Translations under genes and position numbers: made by a program
The notes under the pieces: model-generated
The model's database searches: none
What the model saw: only the letters and a program-made list of their open reading frames with translations
Told to the model about the DNA's origin: nothing
Part shown: positions 44,985 through 52,026 of the stretch, piece after piece
Layout of the letters: every line of letters starts with the position of its first letter
Numbering within the stretch: the stretch's first letter is position 1
Source of the DNA: Kutzneria viridogrisea
GTDB lineage: Bacteria > Actinomycetota > Actinomycetes > Mycobacteriales > Pseudonocardiaceae
Reading direction: 5' to 3'
DNA length: 64,000 nucleotides
NCBI GenBank assembly: GCA_014138725.1
Contig: JACJID010000002.1
Coordinates: forward strand, 1,006,001 to 1,070,000

Positions 44985-45818
44985 TCAGGACTGCTTCTCC
45001 TGCTGAACGCGCTGGGCGATCTCCTGCTGGATGCTCGCCGGGGTGACCGCGGGCGTCGCCGCCGCGGACCCGCTGGTGACCTCCCCGGCCACCGAGCCAC
45101 CGCGCATCGAGGCGCGGATCTGCTCCAGCCGGCTGCTGCCCGCCAGCTCCGTGGTGGAGGCCTGCACCTCCATCATGCGGCCCTGCACCGAGTTGGAGGC
45201 CAGCTCGGCCGAACCCAGCGCCGTGGTGTACCGCTTCTCGATCTTGTCCCGGACCTCCTCCAGGGAGGGAGTGTTGCCGGGGGCGGCCAGCTCGCTCATC
45301 TGGTTGAGCGACTTGGACACCTGCTCCTGCATCTTGGCCTGCTCCAGCTGGCTGAGCAGCTTGGTGCGCTCGGCCAGCTTCTGCTGCAGCATCATCGAGT
45401 TGCGCTCGACGGCCTGCTTGGCCTGGGCAGCTGCCTGCAGGGCCTGGTCGTGCAGGGTCTTGAGGTCCTCGATGTTCTGCTCGGCGGTCACCAGCTGGGT
45501 GGCGAAGGACTGCGCGGCCTGCTCGTACTGCGCTGCCTTGGCCTCGTCCCCCTTGGCGCGGGACTCGTCGGCCAGCACCAGCGCCTGACGGGCCGATGCC
45601 TGCAGCTTCTCCACCTCGCCGAGCTGCCGGTTGAGCTTCATCTCCAGCTGGCGCTGGTTGCCGATGACGGCCGCCGCCTGCTGGGACAGTGCCTGGTGCT
45701 GCCGCTGGGCCTCTTCGATGGCCTGTTGGATCTGCACCTTCGGGTCCGCGTTCTCGTCAATCTTGGCGGAGAACGCCGCCATCAGGTACTTCCAAGCCTT
45801 CACGAAAGGGTTGGCCAT
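44985..45818 (-). CDS. pspA: PspA/IM30 family envelope-stress protein
   Basis: 277-residue coiled-coil protein of the ESCRT-III-like PspA/Vipp1 family. An N-terminal amphipathic segment ([20 protein letters not shown]) precedes [20 protein letters not shown] and long heptad-rich helices to about residue 185. The C-terminal ~65 residues are Ala/Ser/Thr-rich. It would bind and stabilise the stressed membrane. It is preceded by a sigma-E-type promoter 71 bp upstream and by clgR, and followed by pspM. Confidence 0.93.
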   Translation of the reverse strand: MANPFVKAWKYLMAAFSAKIDENADPKVQIQQAIEEAQRQHQALSQQAAAVIGNQRQLEMKLNRQLGEVEKLQASARQALVLADESRAKGDEAKAAQYEQAAQSFATQLVTAEQNIEDLKTLHDQALQAAAQAKQAVERNSMMLQQKLAERTKLLSQLEQAKMQEQVSKSLNQMSELAAPGNTPSLEEVRDKIEKRYTTALGSAELASNSVQGRMMEVQASTTELAGSSRLEQIRASMRGGSVAGEVTSGSAAATPAVTPASIQQEIAQRVQQEKQS

Positions 45819-45888
45819 CTCCTCCGCCTGCCTTCTGCCTACTCCGGACTACCGCACTCCCGCACTCACGAGAACGCCGCGCCCAGGA

Positions 45889-45914
45889 AACGAGCCGGTA
45901 CCGGTGCGGGTTCC
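45889..45914 (-). promoter_or_regulatory. Sigma-E-type (ECF) promoter of pspA
   Basis: On the minus strand GGAACC, 16 bp, CGTT. This matches the actinobacterial SigE consensus GGAAC(C/T)-N15-16-CGTT and lies 71 bp upstream of the pspA start. The mycobacterial clgR-pspA operon is SigE-controlled, which supports the call. Confidence 0.65.
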
Positions 45915-45989
45915 ATCGTGTCAGGTGGCCGCGCGCCGTTCCACCGAACCCCACGAATGTCAGGGACACCCCGACCCCGCTACAGGAGA

Positions 45990-46026
45990 ACCCCGGATCC
46001 GATCGGATACCGATCGTGTCCGGGGT
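45990..46026 (-). terminator. Hairpin after clgR
   Basis: ACCCCGGA / TCCGGGGT outer stem (8 bp) and CGATCGG / CCGATCG inner stem (7 bp) with a 2-nt internal mismatch and a 3-nt loop. It lies 26 bp after the clgR stop and upstream of the pspA promoter. It may terminate or attenuate clgR transcription before pspA. Confidence 0.6.
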
Positions 46027-46051
46027 CTCACTCGCAGTTCTCCGGGCGGCC

Positions 46052-46465
46052 TCAGGCCGCGACGACCACCTCGCCGTGCGGCGGCGCGATGGAACTGGAC
46101 AGCCTGGTGGTGAGCACCGGTTGCAGCCGGATGTCGCTGAGCTGGTCGCCCACCAGGCCCGGGAGCAGGCGTCCGCCCTCGACCCCTCGGGCCTCGGCGT
46201 CCACGCCGGTCTTGTCCCTGGTGACGGCGTCCACCGCGCTCATGTCGGAGGCCACGGTGTGCAGCAGGTCCGCGAGTGGCAGCTCCAGCGCCTCGCAGAT
46301 GGCGGCCAGCAGCTCGCTGGATGCCTCCTTGCGCCCGCGTTCCACCTCGGACAGATAGCCCAGGCTGACCCGTGCGGCGCGGGAGACCTCACGCAGCGTG
46401 CGGTGTTGGGTGGTGCGGGTGTGACGAAGCCGATCGCCGATCGCCTCGCGCAGCAGCACGGTCAT
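46052..46465 (-). CDS. clgR: ClgR, XRE-family regulator of proteolysis and envelope stress
   Basis: 137-residue regulator with an N-terminal Cro/C1 HTH ([20 protein letters not shown] followed by [20 protein letters not shown]), the form characteristic of ClgR. It activates clp protease genes and the psp operon in actinobacteria. The C-terminus ends VVVAA, a degradation-tag-like tail as known for ClgR. ATG 46465 follows GGAAGGAGG by 7 nt. A ClgR-type palindrome about 80 bp upstream suggests autoregulation. Confidence 0.9.
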   Translation of the reverse strand: MTVLLREAIGDRLRHTRTTQHRTLREVSRAARVSLGYLSEVERGRKEASSELLAAICEALELPLADLLHTVASDMSAVDAVTRDKTGVDAEARGVEGGRLLPGLVGDQLSDIRLQPVLTTRLSSSIAPPHGEVVVAA

Positions 46466-46546
46466 CGCGCGCCTCCTTCCGGCCGGGCCCGTACCGACCA
46501 CGTTACCCAGCCAGCCCCCGGACTGGCATCGAGTTCACGCCTCGTA

Positions 46547-46560
46547 CGCCCAAGGCGAAC
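46547..46560 (-). promoter_or_regulatory. ClgR box upstream of clgR
   Basis: CGCCCAAGGCGAAC fits the CGCYNANRGCGWWS part of the corynebacterial ClgR consensus at every position. It lies about 82 bp upstream of the clgR start, consistent with autoactivation. Confidence 0.6.
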
Positions 46561-46631
46561 GAGTGAATCACCAGGCTTGTTCCCGTTCACCCGGTCACCG
46601 TCAATGATCGACCAGGTCTCCTGCGGGCGCA

Positions 46632-47126
46632 TCACGGCACGCCGGAGTGAAGATCACCGCTGGTGACAGCGTTGAGCAACGATTCAAGCGCGGCTCGCAC
46701 ACTGGCTGCTCGCACGGCCTGCCGGTCACCGGTCAGCCCCAGTTCGGTCACCTCGGCGACACCTGGCCCGGCCAGTCCCAAGTAGACCGTTCCGGGGGAC
46801 ACCCCGTCCTGCGGATCGGGCCCGGCGACCCCGGTCAGGCCCAGGCCCCAGGTCGCACCGCAGCGGTCCCGCGCCCCGATCGCCAGTTGGACGGCCACCT
46901 GCGGGTGCACCGCCCCGTGCGCGGCGAGCAGGCCCGGGTCCACCCCGGCGAGCGTGGCCTTCAGCTCCGTGGCGTACACGACCAGCCCACCGCGCAGCAC
47001 GGCGCTGGCCCCCGGCACCGCGGCCAGCTCGGCGCTGAGCAGGCCCGCCGTCAGCGACTCGGCCGTGGCCACCGTCTGGTGCCGCGCCCGCAACTCGGCC
47101 ACCAGCCGGGCGGTGAGCGAGGTCAC
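46632..47126 (-). CDS. CinA C-terminal domain protein (nicotinamide-nucleotide amidohydrolase, PncC-like)
   Basis: 164-residue stand-alone CinA-C domain, the NMN deamidase of pyridine-nucleotide recycling. Signatures are TVATAESLTAGLLSAEL, LRGGLVVYATELKATL and GLGLTGVAGPDPQDGVSPGT (core GxTGxAGP). GTG 47126 overlaps the pgsA stop as GTGA; a longer frame to 47411 only covers pgsA in another frame. The pgsA-cinA pair is conserved in many bacteria. Confidence 0.9.
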   Translation of the reverse strand: MTSLTARLVAELRARHQTVATAESLTAGLLSAELAAVPGASAVLRGGLVVYATELKATLAGVDPGLLAAHGAVHPQVAVQLAIGARDRCGATWGLGLTGVAGPDPQDGVSPGTVYLGLAGPGVAEVTELGLTGDRQAVRAASVRAALESLLNAVTSGDLHSGVP

Positions 47127-47779
47127 GGCGAGCCCGCGACGGCCCGCCGGCCGCGAGCCCGCAGCCGGATCGCCCGCACCGCGTAGTCCACGCCGGTGAC
47201 CACGGTGAGCAGCAACGCGGCGCCCATCGTCACCCAGCGGATGAAGTACAGCTGGGGCGGCAGCGGCAGCAGATAGAAGCCGATGGCCAGGATCTGCAGC
47301 AGGGTCTTGGCCTTGCCGCCGCGACTGGCCGGGATGACCCCGTGCCGGATCACCCAGAAGCGCAGCAGTGTGACAGCGATCTCGCGGGCCGCGATCACGA
47401 TCGTGACCCACCAGCCCAGCTCGCCCAGCATGGACAGGCCGACCAGGGCGGCCCCGGTCAGCGCCTTGTCCGCGATCGGGTCGGCGATCTTGCCGAAGTC
47501 GGTGACCAGCCCGTGCCGCCGGGCCAGGTCCCCGTCGATGCGGTCGGTGATCGAGGCCAGCGCGAACAGGGCGAAGGCCACGAACCGCCAGAACAGGTCG
47601 GTGCCACCGCCCGCGAACAGGGCCAGCAGGAAGAACGGCACGATCACCAGGCGGCTCACGGTCAGCGCGTTGGCGATGTTGAGCACCGGCACCGGGGTCG
47701 GCTCGGGCACCGGCCGCAACGGTGGCGTCCGGTCCTCCTCGGGCGGGCCTGTGTCCCCCGCGCTGGCCGCGGTACTCAT
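47123..47779 (-). CDS. pgsA: CDP-alcohol phosphatidyltransferase PgsA-like
   Basis: 218-residue integral membrane enzyme making phosphatidylglycerol phosphate from CDP-diacylglycerol. The signature D-x2-DG-x2-AR-x8-G-x3-D-x3-D is present as DRIDGDLARR, then GKIADPIAD. About six membrane segments follow a ~30-residue Pro/Glu-rich N-terminus. It lies between rimO and cinA, the usual order. Substrate within the family is inferred from this context. Confidence 0.88.
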   Translation of the reverse strand: MSTAASAGDTGPPEEDRTPPLRPVPEPTPVPVLNIANALTVSRLVIVPFFLLALFAGGGTDLFWRFVAFALFALASITDRIDGDLARRHGLVTDFGKIADPIADKALTGAALVGLSMLGELGWWVTIVIAAREIAVTLLRFWVIRHGVIPASRGGKAKTLLQILAIGFYLLPLPPQLYFIRWVTMGAALLLTVVTGVDYAVRAIRLRARGRRAVAGSP

Positions 47780-47852
47780 CGCCGCGCCTCGCTGGCGCTC
47801 GGCGCAGCGCTTCGCGCGGGCCCTGTGCCTGATGACTCGCTCGCGCGCTCGC

Positions 47853-49286
47853 TCATTGCGGGAGGCTCCTGGGCAGCACCTCGATCGGGCGGACCACCAG
47901 GTCCACGCCCTCGCTGTCGGTGACCTCGCAGCGCACCAGGTCGCCGACGGCCAGGCCCTCGGCCGCCAGCACCACGCACTCGCCGTCCACCTCGGGCGCC
48001 TGGTGGGCCGCGCGGCCGGTGCAGTCGAAGTCCTCGTCCTCGGCGCTCTCGATCAGCACGGTGACCTCGGTGCCGATCCGGTCCTCGGCGCGCTGCGCGG
48101 TGAGCTGCTCGACCAGCGCGGAGACCCTGGCCACCCGCGCCGCGATCTCCTCGGCGTCCAGCTTGCCGTCCAGGCCCAGCGCCTCGGTGCCGTCCTCGTC
48201 GGAGTAGCCGAACACGCCGACCGCGTCCAGGCGGCCCTCGGTGAGGAAGCGCTCCAGCTCGGCCAGGTCCTGCTCGGTCTCGCCGGGGAAGCCCACGATG
48301 ACGTTGGTGCGCACCCCCGCCTCGGGACTGAGCTCGCGGATCTGGGCGATCAGCGCCAGGAAGGAGTCGGTGGAGCCGAACCGGCGCATCCTGCGCAGCA
48401 CGGCCTCGCTGGAGTGCTGGAAGGACAGGTCGAAGTAGTCGGCGACACCCGGCGTGGTCGCGATCGCCCTGACCAGGCCCGGCCGGGTCTCCGCGGGCTG
48501 TAGGTAGGACACCCGCACCCGGTCGATGCCCGGCACCTGGGCCAGCTGCGGCACCAGCTTCTCCAGCGCGCGCACGTCGCCGAGGTCCTTGCCGTACGAG
48601 GTGGAGTTCTCGCTGACCAGGAACAGCTCACGCACGCCCTGGGTGGCCAGCCACGCGGCCTCGGCCAGCACCTCCTCCGGCTTGCGCGAGACGAAGGAGC
48701 CGCGGAAGGACGGGATCGCGCAGAACGAGCAGCGCCGGTCGCAGCCGGAGGCGATCTTGAGCGGGGCCACCGGGGCGTTGTCCAGCCGGGTGCGCAGCAC
48801 CTGCGGGCCCCAGGCCGTGCCGTGGCCGGGCAGCGCCACCTCCTGGGCGGCGGCCGGGCGGTGCACCGGGGTGATCGGCAGCAGCGTGCGCCGGTCCACC
48901 GGGGTGTGCGACTGCGGGGCGCGACCGGCCAGCACGTCGTCCAGCCGCTCGCCCAGCGCGGCGTAGTGGTCGAAGCCCAGCACCGCGTCGGCCTCCGGCA
49001 GGCTCTCCGCCAGCTCGGCGCCGTAGCGCTCGGCCAGGCAGCCCACCGCCACCACCTTCGCCCCGGTGTCGGCGGCGGCCAGCAGGGTGTCCACCGAGTC
49101 CTTCTTCGCCGACTCCACGAAGCCACAGGTGTTGACCAGCACCACGTCGGCCTCGCCCTGGTCGGCGTCGACCAGCTGCCAGCCGTCGGCGGTCAGGCGG
49201 CCGGCCATCTCCTCCGAGTCGACCTCGTTGCGGGCGCAACCGAGGGTGAGCAGGGCGACACGGCGGGACGTTGCGGGGGAAGACAC
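47853..49286 (-). CDS. rimO: RimO, ribosomal protein S12 methylthiotransferase
   Basis: 477-residue radical-SAM enzyme that methylthiolates Asp of ribosomal protein S12. The N-terminal MTTase domain has three Cys ([37 protein letters not shown]). The radical SAM core has [19 protein letters not shown] (CxxxCxxC), and a C-terminal TRAM-like region follows. The [11 protein letters not shown] wording and NEVDSE favour RimO over MiaB. GTG 49286 starts the conserved region; the frame to 49379 lacks homology. Followed by pgsA after 73 bp. Confidence 0.92.
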   Translation of the reverse strand: MSSPATSRRVALLTLGCARNEVDSEEMAGRLTADGWQLVDADQGEADVVLVNTCGFVESAKKDSVDTLLAAADTGAKVVAVGCLAERYGAELAESLPEADAVLGFDHYAALGERLDDVLAGRAPQSHTPVDRRTLLPITPVHRPAAAQEVALPGHGTAWGPQVLRTRLDNAPVAPLKIASGCDRRCSFCAIPSFRGSFVSRKPEEVLAEAAWLATQGVRELFLVSENSTSYGKDLGDVRALEKLVPQLAQVPGIDRVRVSYLQPAETRPGLVRAIATTPGVADYFDLSFQHSSEAVLRRMRRFGSTDSFLALIAQIRELSPEAGVRTNVIVGFPGETEQDLAELERFLTEGRLDAVGVFGYSDEDGTEALGLDGKLDAEEIAARVARVSALVEQLTAQRAEDRIGTEVTVLIESAEDEDFDCTGRAAHQAPEVDGECVVLAAEGLAVGDLVRCEVTDSEGVDLVVRPIEVLPRSLPQ

Positions 49287-49317
49287 GTACCTCAGGATAT
49301 CCGCCGGACCGACAGGT

Positions 49318-49869
49318 TCAGTCCGGGAGCACGTTGAGGGCCAGTTTCCACACTCCCGTGGCGGGGTTGCCACCGCCATCGCGAGCCCGCGCCCGCTCGA
49401 TCGCCCGCTCCACGCCAGCGTCGAACTGCGCGAAGGTGAGCCGGGTCTTGTCGTAACCGGGAACGTGCCTGCGCAAGATCGGCAGGACCTCGTCGTAGCA
49501 GCGGGCGGGCCGGTGGCAGTCCTGGAAGTGCAAGATCAACCAGTACTCGAAGCACGGGTCGGACACGGAGAGCTGGACACGGGTACCTCGCGCGGCCCGC
49601 ACCGCGGCGGGGATGTCGTACTCGTCAGTGTCGACGACACACCAGATCTCGTCGTAGCCATCGCCGACCTTGCACGTGTAGCGCACCAACTGGTCCGGAG
49701 CAACCCCCTTGCCGAGCACCTTCACTTTGACGGCCGGATTGCGCCGCGCCTGCTTGAGGCCATCGAAGTAGGCCGGTTCCGTGCCCACCGCGCCGCAGAC
49801 AATCAGTATTCGACTGGCAGGTTCGCGGAACGGCGCCCTTCTGGCAGACGAGTTCTCACGACGCGACAT
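49318..49869 (-). CDS. RloB/AbiLii-family protein of a two-gene abortive-infection system
   Basis: 183-residue protein of the RloB (AbiLii) family. Motifs are [20 protein letters not shown] (conserved TEP-x-YF), [13 protein letters not shown] (acidic, TOPRIM-like Asp cluster) and [13 protein letters not shown] (FE-x-WL-x-LHF). The family is thought to be the nuclease-like effector of AbiL-type phage defence. ATG 49869 lies 14 bp inside the end of the ATPase gene, so the pair is coupled. It adjoins rimO, which suggests an island inserted at that locus. Confidence 0.8.
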   Translation of the reverse strand: MSRRENSSARRAPFREPASRILIVCGAVGTEPAYFDGLKQARRNPAVKVKVLGKGVAPDQLVRYTCKVGDGYDEIWCVVDTDEYDIPAAVRAARGTRVQLSVSDPCFEYWLILHFQDCHRPARCYDEVLPILRRHVPGYDKTRLTFAQFDAGVERAIERARARDGGGNPATGVWKLALNVLPD

Positions 49870-51232
49870 TGCGCCCCAGCACGGCATCCGCGAATTCCCG
49901 GTCGGACAGCACCGGAACGGCCCCGTAGCTGCCGCCGAGATAACGCCGTTCGGTGTTCTCACCCTTGCGCGGATGGAAGTCGGTGAGCGGGAACAGGTTA
50001 CTGGCCCCGTTCTGGCCCTTTTCCATGAACCAGACCTGATCCCTGGCGAGCACCTCCTCACCGAGCATGGTGCCCAGCAGTGAGGTGTCGTGCGTGCTGA
50101 AGATCAGCTGCGCGCGCCGGGGATTTGTCTCCGGATCGCGGAACAGCCGCACGAGCTGGGCGGTCAGCTTTGGGTGCAGGCTGGTGTCGATCTCATCCAC
50201 AACCAGGGTTCGAGCCGTGTCCAGCGCGGTGAGGACCACCGGTAGCAGGCGCAGCCAGGACCGCGTGCCGTCGGACTCGTCATCGAAATCGAACAGCTCG
50301 CCGCCACTGTTGTGCATGAACCTGATTTGCGCCGGACAGTCTCGTGCACGGTCCGCGGCAAGCCGAAGTCGACGGGTCACATGAAGAAGCTCAGTCTCCA
50401 GGGCCTCGAGCCGAGATTTCCCTCTTCCCTGTCGCCCAATTCCTTTATCGGCAAGCTGCGAAAGCAGATTTTCTCTTTCACTCTTCATGCGAGCCCTGAT
50501 AGTTTCCAGCTCAGCCATCTCTTGCCTCAGCCCAGAATCATCCTCAACCAGAACATCGGAGATTCCCACGTCAGCGACACGAACCAGCTCAATAAATCGA
50601 GCACTTCCCGCGGGCGACGACCGCAGGAAGTCCACCACCCTTCGAAGGTCGTACGACGACGGACGAGTTCGGAATCCCAACGCATCAGCGAAACAACGGT
50701 AAACCGGCATCAACTGATCAATGTTGGACTGCGCAGCCAGGCTGAGGAACAGCGCGTTGGGGCGCATGAGCCCACGCAACAGCTCCAGCCTCGTCGCCAA
50801 CTCCGGCACCGTGGTGCCGACCTTGATCTCGTCGTTCTCACGCTCGAACAAGATCCGTTTGCGCTTCTCCGGGTAGCTGTACAGCCACTCCTCCAGCACC
50901 CGATCGTCATCGACGGCGAAGCCGTAGGTGTAGCGGACTCCCTCGGTCAGCAACTCGACCACGAACAGGGATGGCTCGTCAGCGGCGGCCGGATCAAGCT
51001 TGAACGGCTTGCGCGGCACGCCGCCGTCCGGCGCCCAACGACCGAACGAGTCGCGCACCGCGAGCGCCATGAACCGCAGCGCGTCCAGCAGGTTCGACTT
51101 GCCCGACGCGTTCGCACCGTAGACCGCTGCGACTGTGACCGCTGGTTCCTCGTCATGGTAGGCGGGTAGCAGAACCAACTCCTGCTCGCGCCGGATTGAT
51201 CTGTGGTTCGACACCCGGAAGCTTCGTAGCAC
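49856..51232 (-). CDS. RloA/AbiLi-like AAA ATPase of a two-gene abortive-infection system
   Basis: 458-residue ABC/OLD-like ATPase. Walker A is YGANASGKSNLL (~38-49) in the form typical of AAA_15/AAA_21. Coiled-coil-like helices fill the middle. The late half has SDGTRSWLRLLPVVLTALDT (signature region), Walker B LVVDEIDTSLHP (~343-354) and STHDTSLL (switch His). GTG 51232 follows GGGAGG. The central part (about 50300-50700) is clearly lower in GC than the flanks, a sign of horizontal transfer. Together with the RloB partner it resembles AbiL/RloAB and, more distantly, PARIS. Confidence 0.82.
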   Translation of the reverse strand: MLRSFRVSNHRSIRREQELVLLPAYHDEEPAVTVAAVYGANASGKSNLLDALRFMALAVRDSFGRWAPDGGVPRKPFKLDPAAADEPSLFVVELLTEGVRYTYGFAVDDDRVLEEWLYSYPEKRKRILFERENDEIKVGTTVPELATRLELLRGLMRPNALFLSLAAQSNIDQLMPVYRCFADALGFRTRPSSYDLRRVVDFLRSSPAGSARFIELVRVADVGISDVLVEDDSGLRQEMAELETIRARMKSERENLLSQLADKGIGRQGRGKSRLEALETELLHVTRRLRLAADRARDCPAQIRFMHNSGGELFDFDDESDGTRSWLRLLPVVLTALDTARTLVVDEIDTSLHPKLTAQLVRLFRDPETNPRRAQLIFSTHDTSLLGTMLGEEVLARDQVWFMEKGQNGASNLFPLTDFHPRKGENTERRYLGGSYGAVPVLSDREFADAVLGRNVAS

Positions 51233-51342
51233 CTGACACCTCCCTGAGGACAGCTACAGCCTTCCACTTGCAAGTAAATCGCGAAATCCCCCGTCAAGCA
51301 TCCAGATGCAACCAAACAGGTTACGAGGGACGTCTCACCACC

Positions 51343-51795
51343 ATGGACAGGGTTGTGACAGGCAGGGCCGCGGCGGTGCTGTGCGGGCTGGTCGTGGCCG
51401 GGGTGCTGACCGGGTGCGGCGGGGAGACGGCCCGGCCGGTCGCGCAGACCACGACCACCGGGACGACCCAGCCGACCGGGACGACCACGGGGCCGTCGAC
51501 GACCACCGGCACGGCAGCACACGAGCTGACCGGCCACGCCAAGGAGCTGGTGGACAAGGCCCGCCAGCAGGGGCGCAAGACGGTGGTGCTGCTGATCGCC
51601 GCGGAGCCCGGGCACACCCAGGAGGTGGCCGACGCGCTGCCGAAGCTCGGCGTGACGGTGCACGCGGCGGACGCGAGCGTGAGCTACGTGCGTGCGACGG
51701 CGCCGCTGGACGTGGTGCCGCAGGTGGCGGCCATGGCGGGCGTGCAGAAGCTGGACGTGGACGAGGAGCTGGGCAACGCCGACCCCACGCCCTGA
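51343..51795 (+). CDS. Lipoprotein with a free-standing subtilase-propeptide domain
   Basis: 150-residue lipoprotein. The signal ends with lipobox LTGC (VVAGVLTGCGGE), followed by a Thr/Gly-rich linker and a ~75-residue domain (~70-145). That domain aligns over its length with residues ~54-130 of the subtilase encoded convergently at 52027-55272: ELVDKARQQGRKTVVLLIAA versus ELVAEAERAGKPNVTLLVAA, and VSYVRATAPLD versus VDYLKVSVPRD. Subtilase propeptides are chaperones and inhibitors, so this surface-anchored copy probably binds that protease. ATG 51343 is preferred over a nearby GTG. Confidence 0.75.
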   Translation: MDRVVTGRAAAVLCGLVVAGVLTGCGGETARPVAQTTTTGTTQPTGTTTGPSTTTGTAAHELTGHAKELVDKARQQGRKTVVLLIAAEPGHTQEVADALPKLGVTVHAADASVSYVRATAPLDVVPQVAAMAGVQKLDVDEELGNADPTP

Positions 51796-51801
51796 GGGAG
51801 A

Positions 51802-51856
51802 TGTCATGAAGGTGCCGTTCACGACGTTGGACGTCGTGAACGGCACCTTCATGACA
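51802..51856. repeat. Dispersed 50-bp hairpin repeat, copy 4
   Basis: Perfect 24-bp arms with loop region GTTGGAC. The core here is ATGAAGGTGCCGTTC and the opposite arm GAACGGCACCTTCAT, so an A-to-G change relative to copies 1-3 is matched by a T-to-C change. The tip ACGAC pairs with GTCGT. It begins 6 bp after the lipoprotein stop. Confidence 0.88.
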
Positions 51857-51877
51857 TGGCGCGGGGCGGACCGGAGC

Positions 51878-52014
51878 GGGACTCACGGATCCCTGGCCGG
51901 GACTCGCGCGCACCACGACGGGACTCGCGCCCCGGTGGGCGGGACTCACGCTCCCCACAGCGGGACTCGCCCGCACCGGAGCGGGACTCGCGGGCCGGAC
52001 GCCCGCGAGTCCCG
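51878..52014. repeat. 21-bp-period GGGACTC array (array D)
   Basis: Six GGGACTC(G/A)C units at an exact 21-bp period, then one inverted CGCGAGTCCCG, in the convergent gap between the lipoprotein and subtilase genes. Spacer sequences between units differ, so the motif and not the spacer is conserved. Confidence 0.82.
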
Positions 52015-52026
52015 TTTCGGGGTTGA

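Noticed and set aside
13803-51856. Small conserved peptide MKVPF...NGTFM encoded by each hairpin repeat
   Set aside because: Both strands give the same peptide because the repeat is a palindrome. No ribosome sites or stops are placed consistently, and base-pair covariation explains the conservation better.
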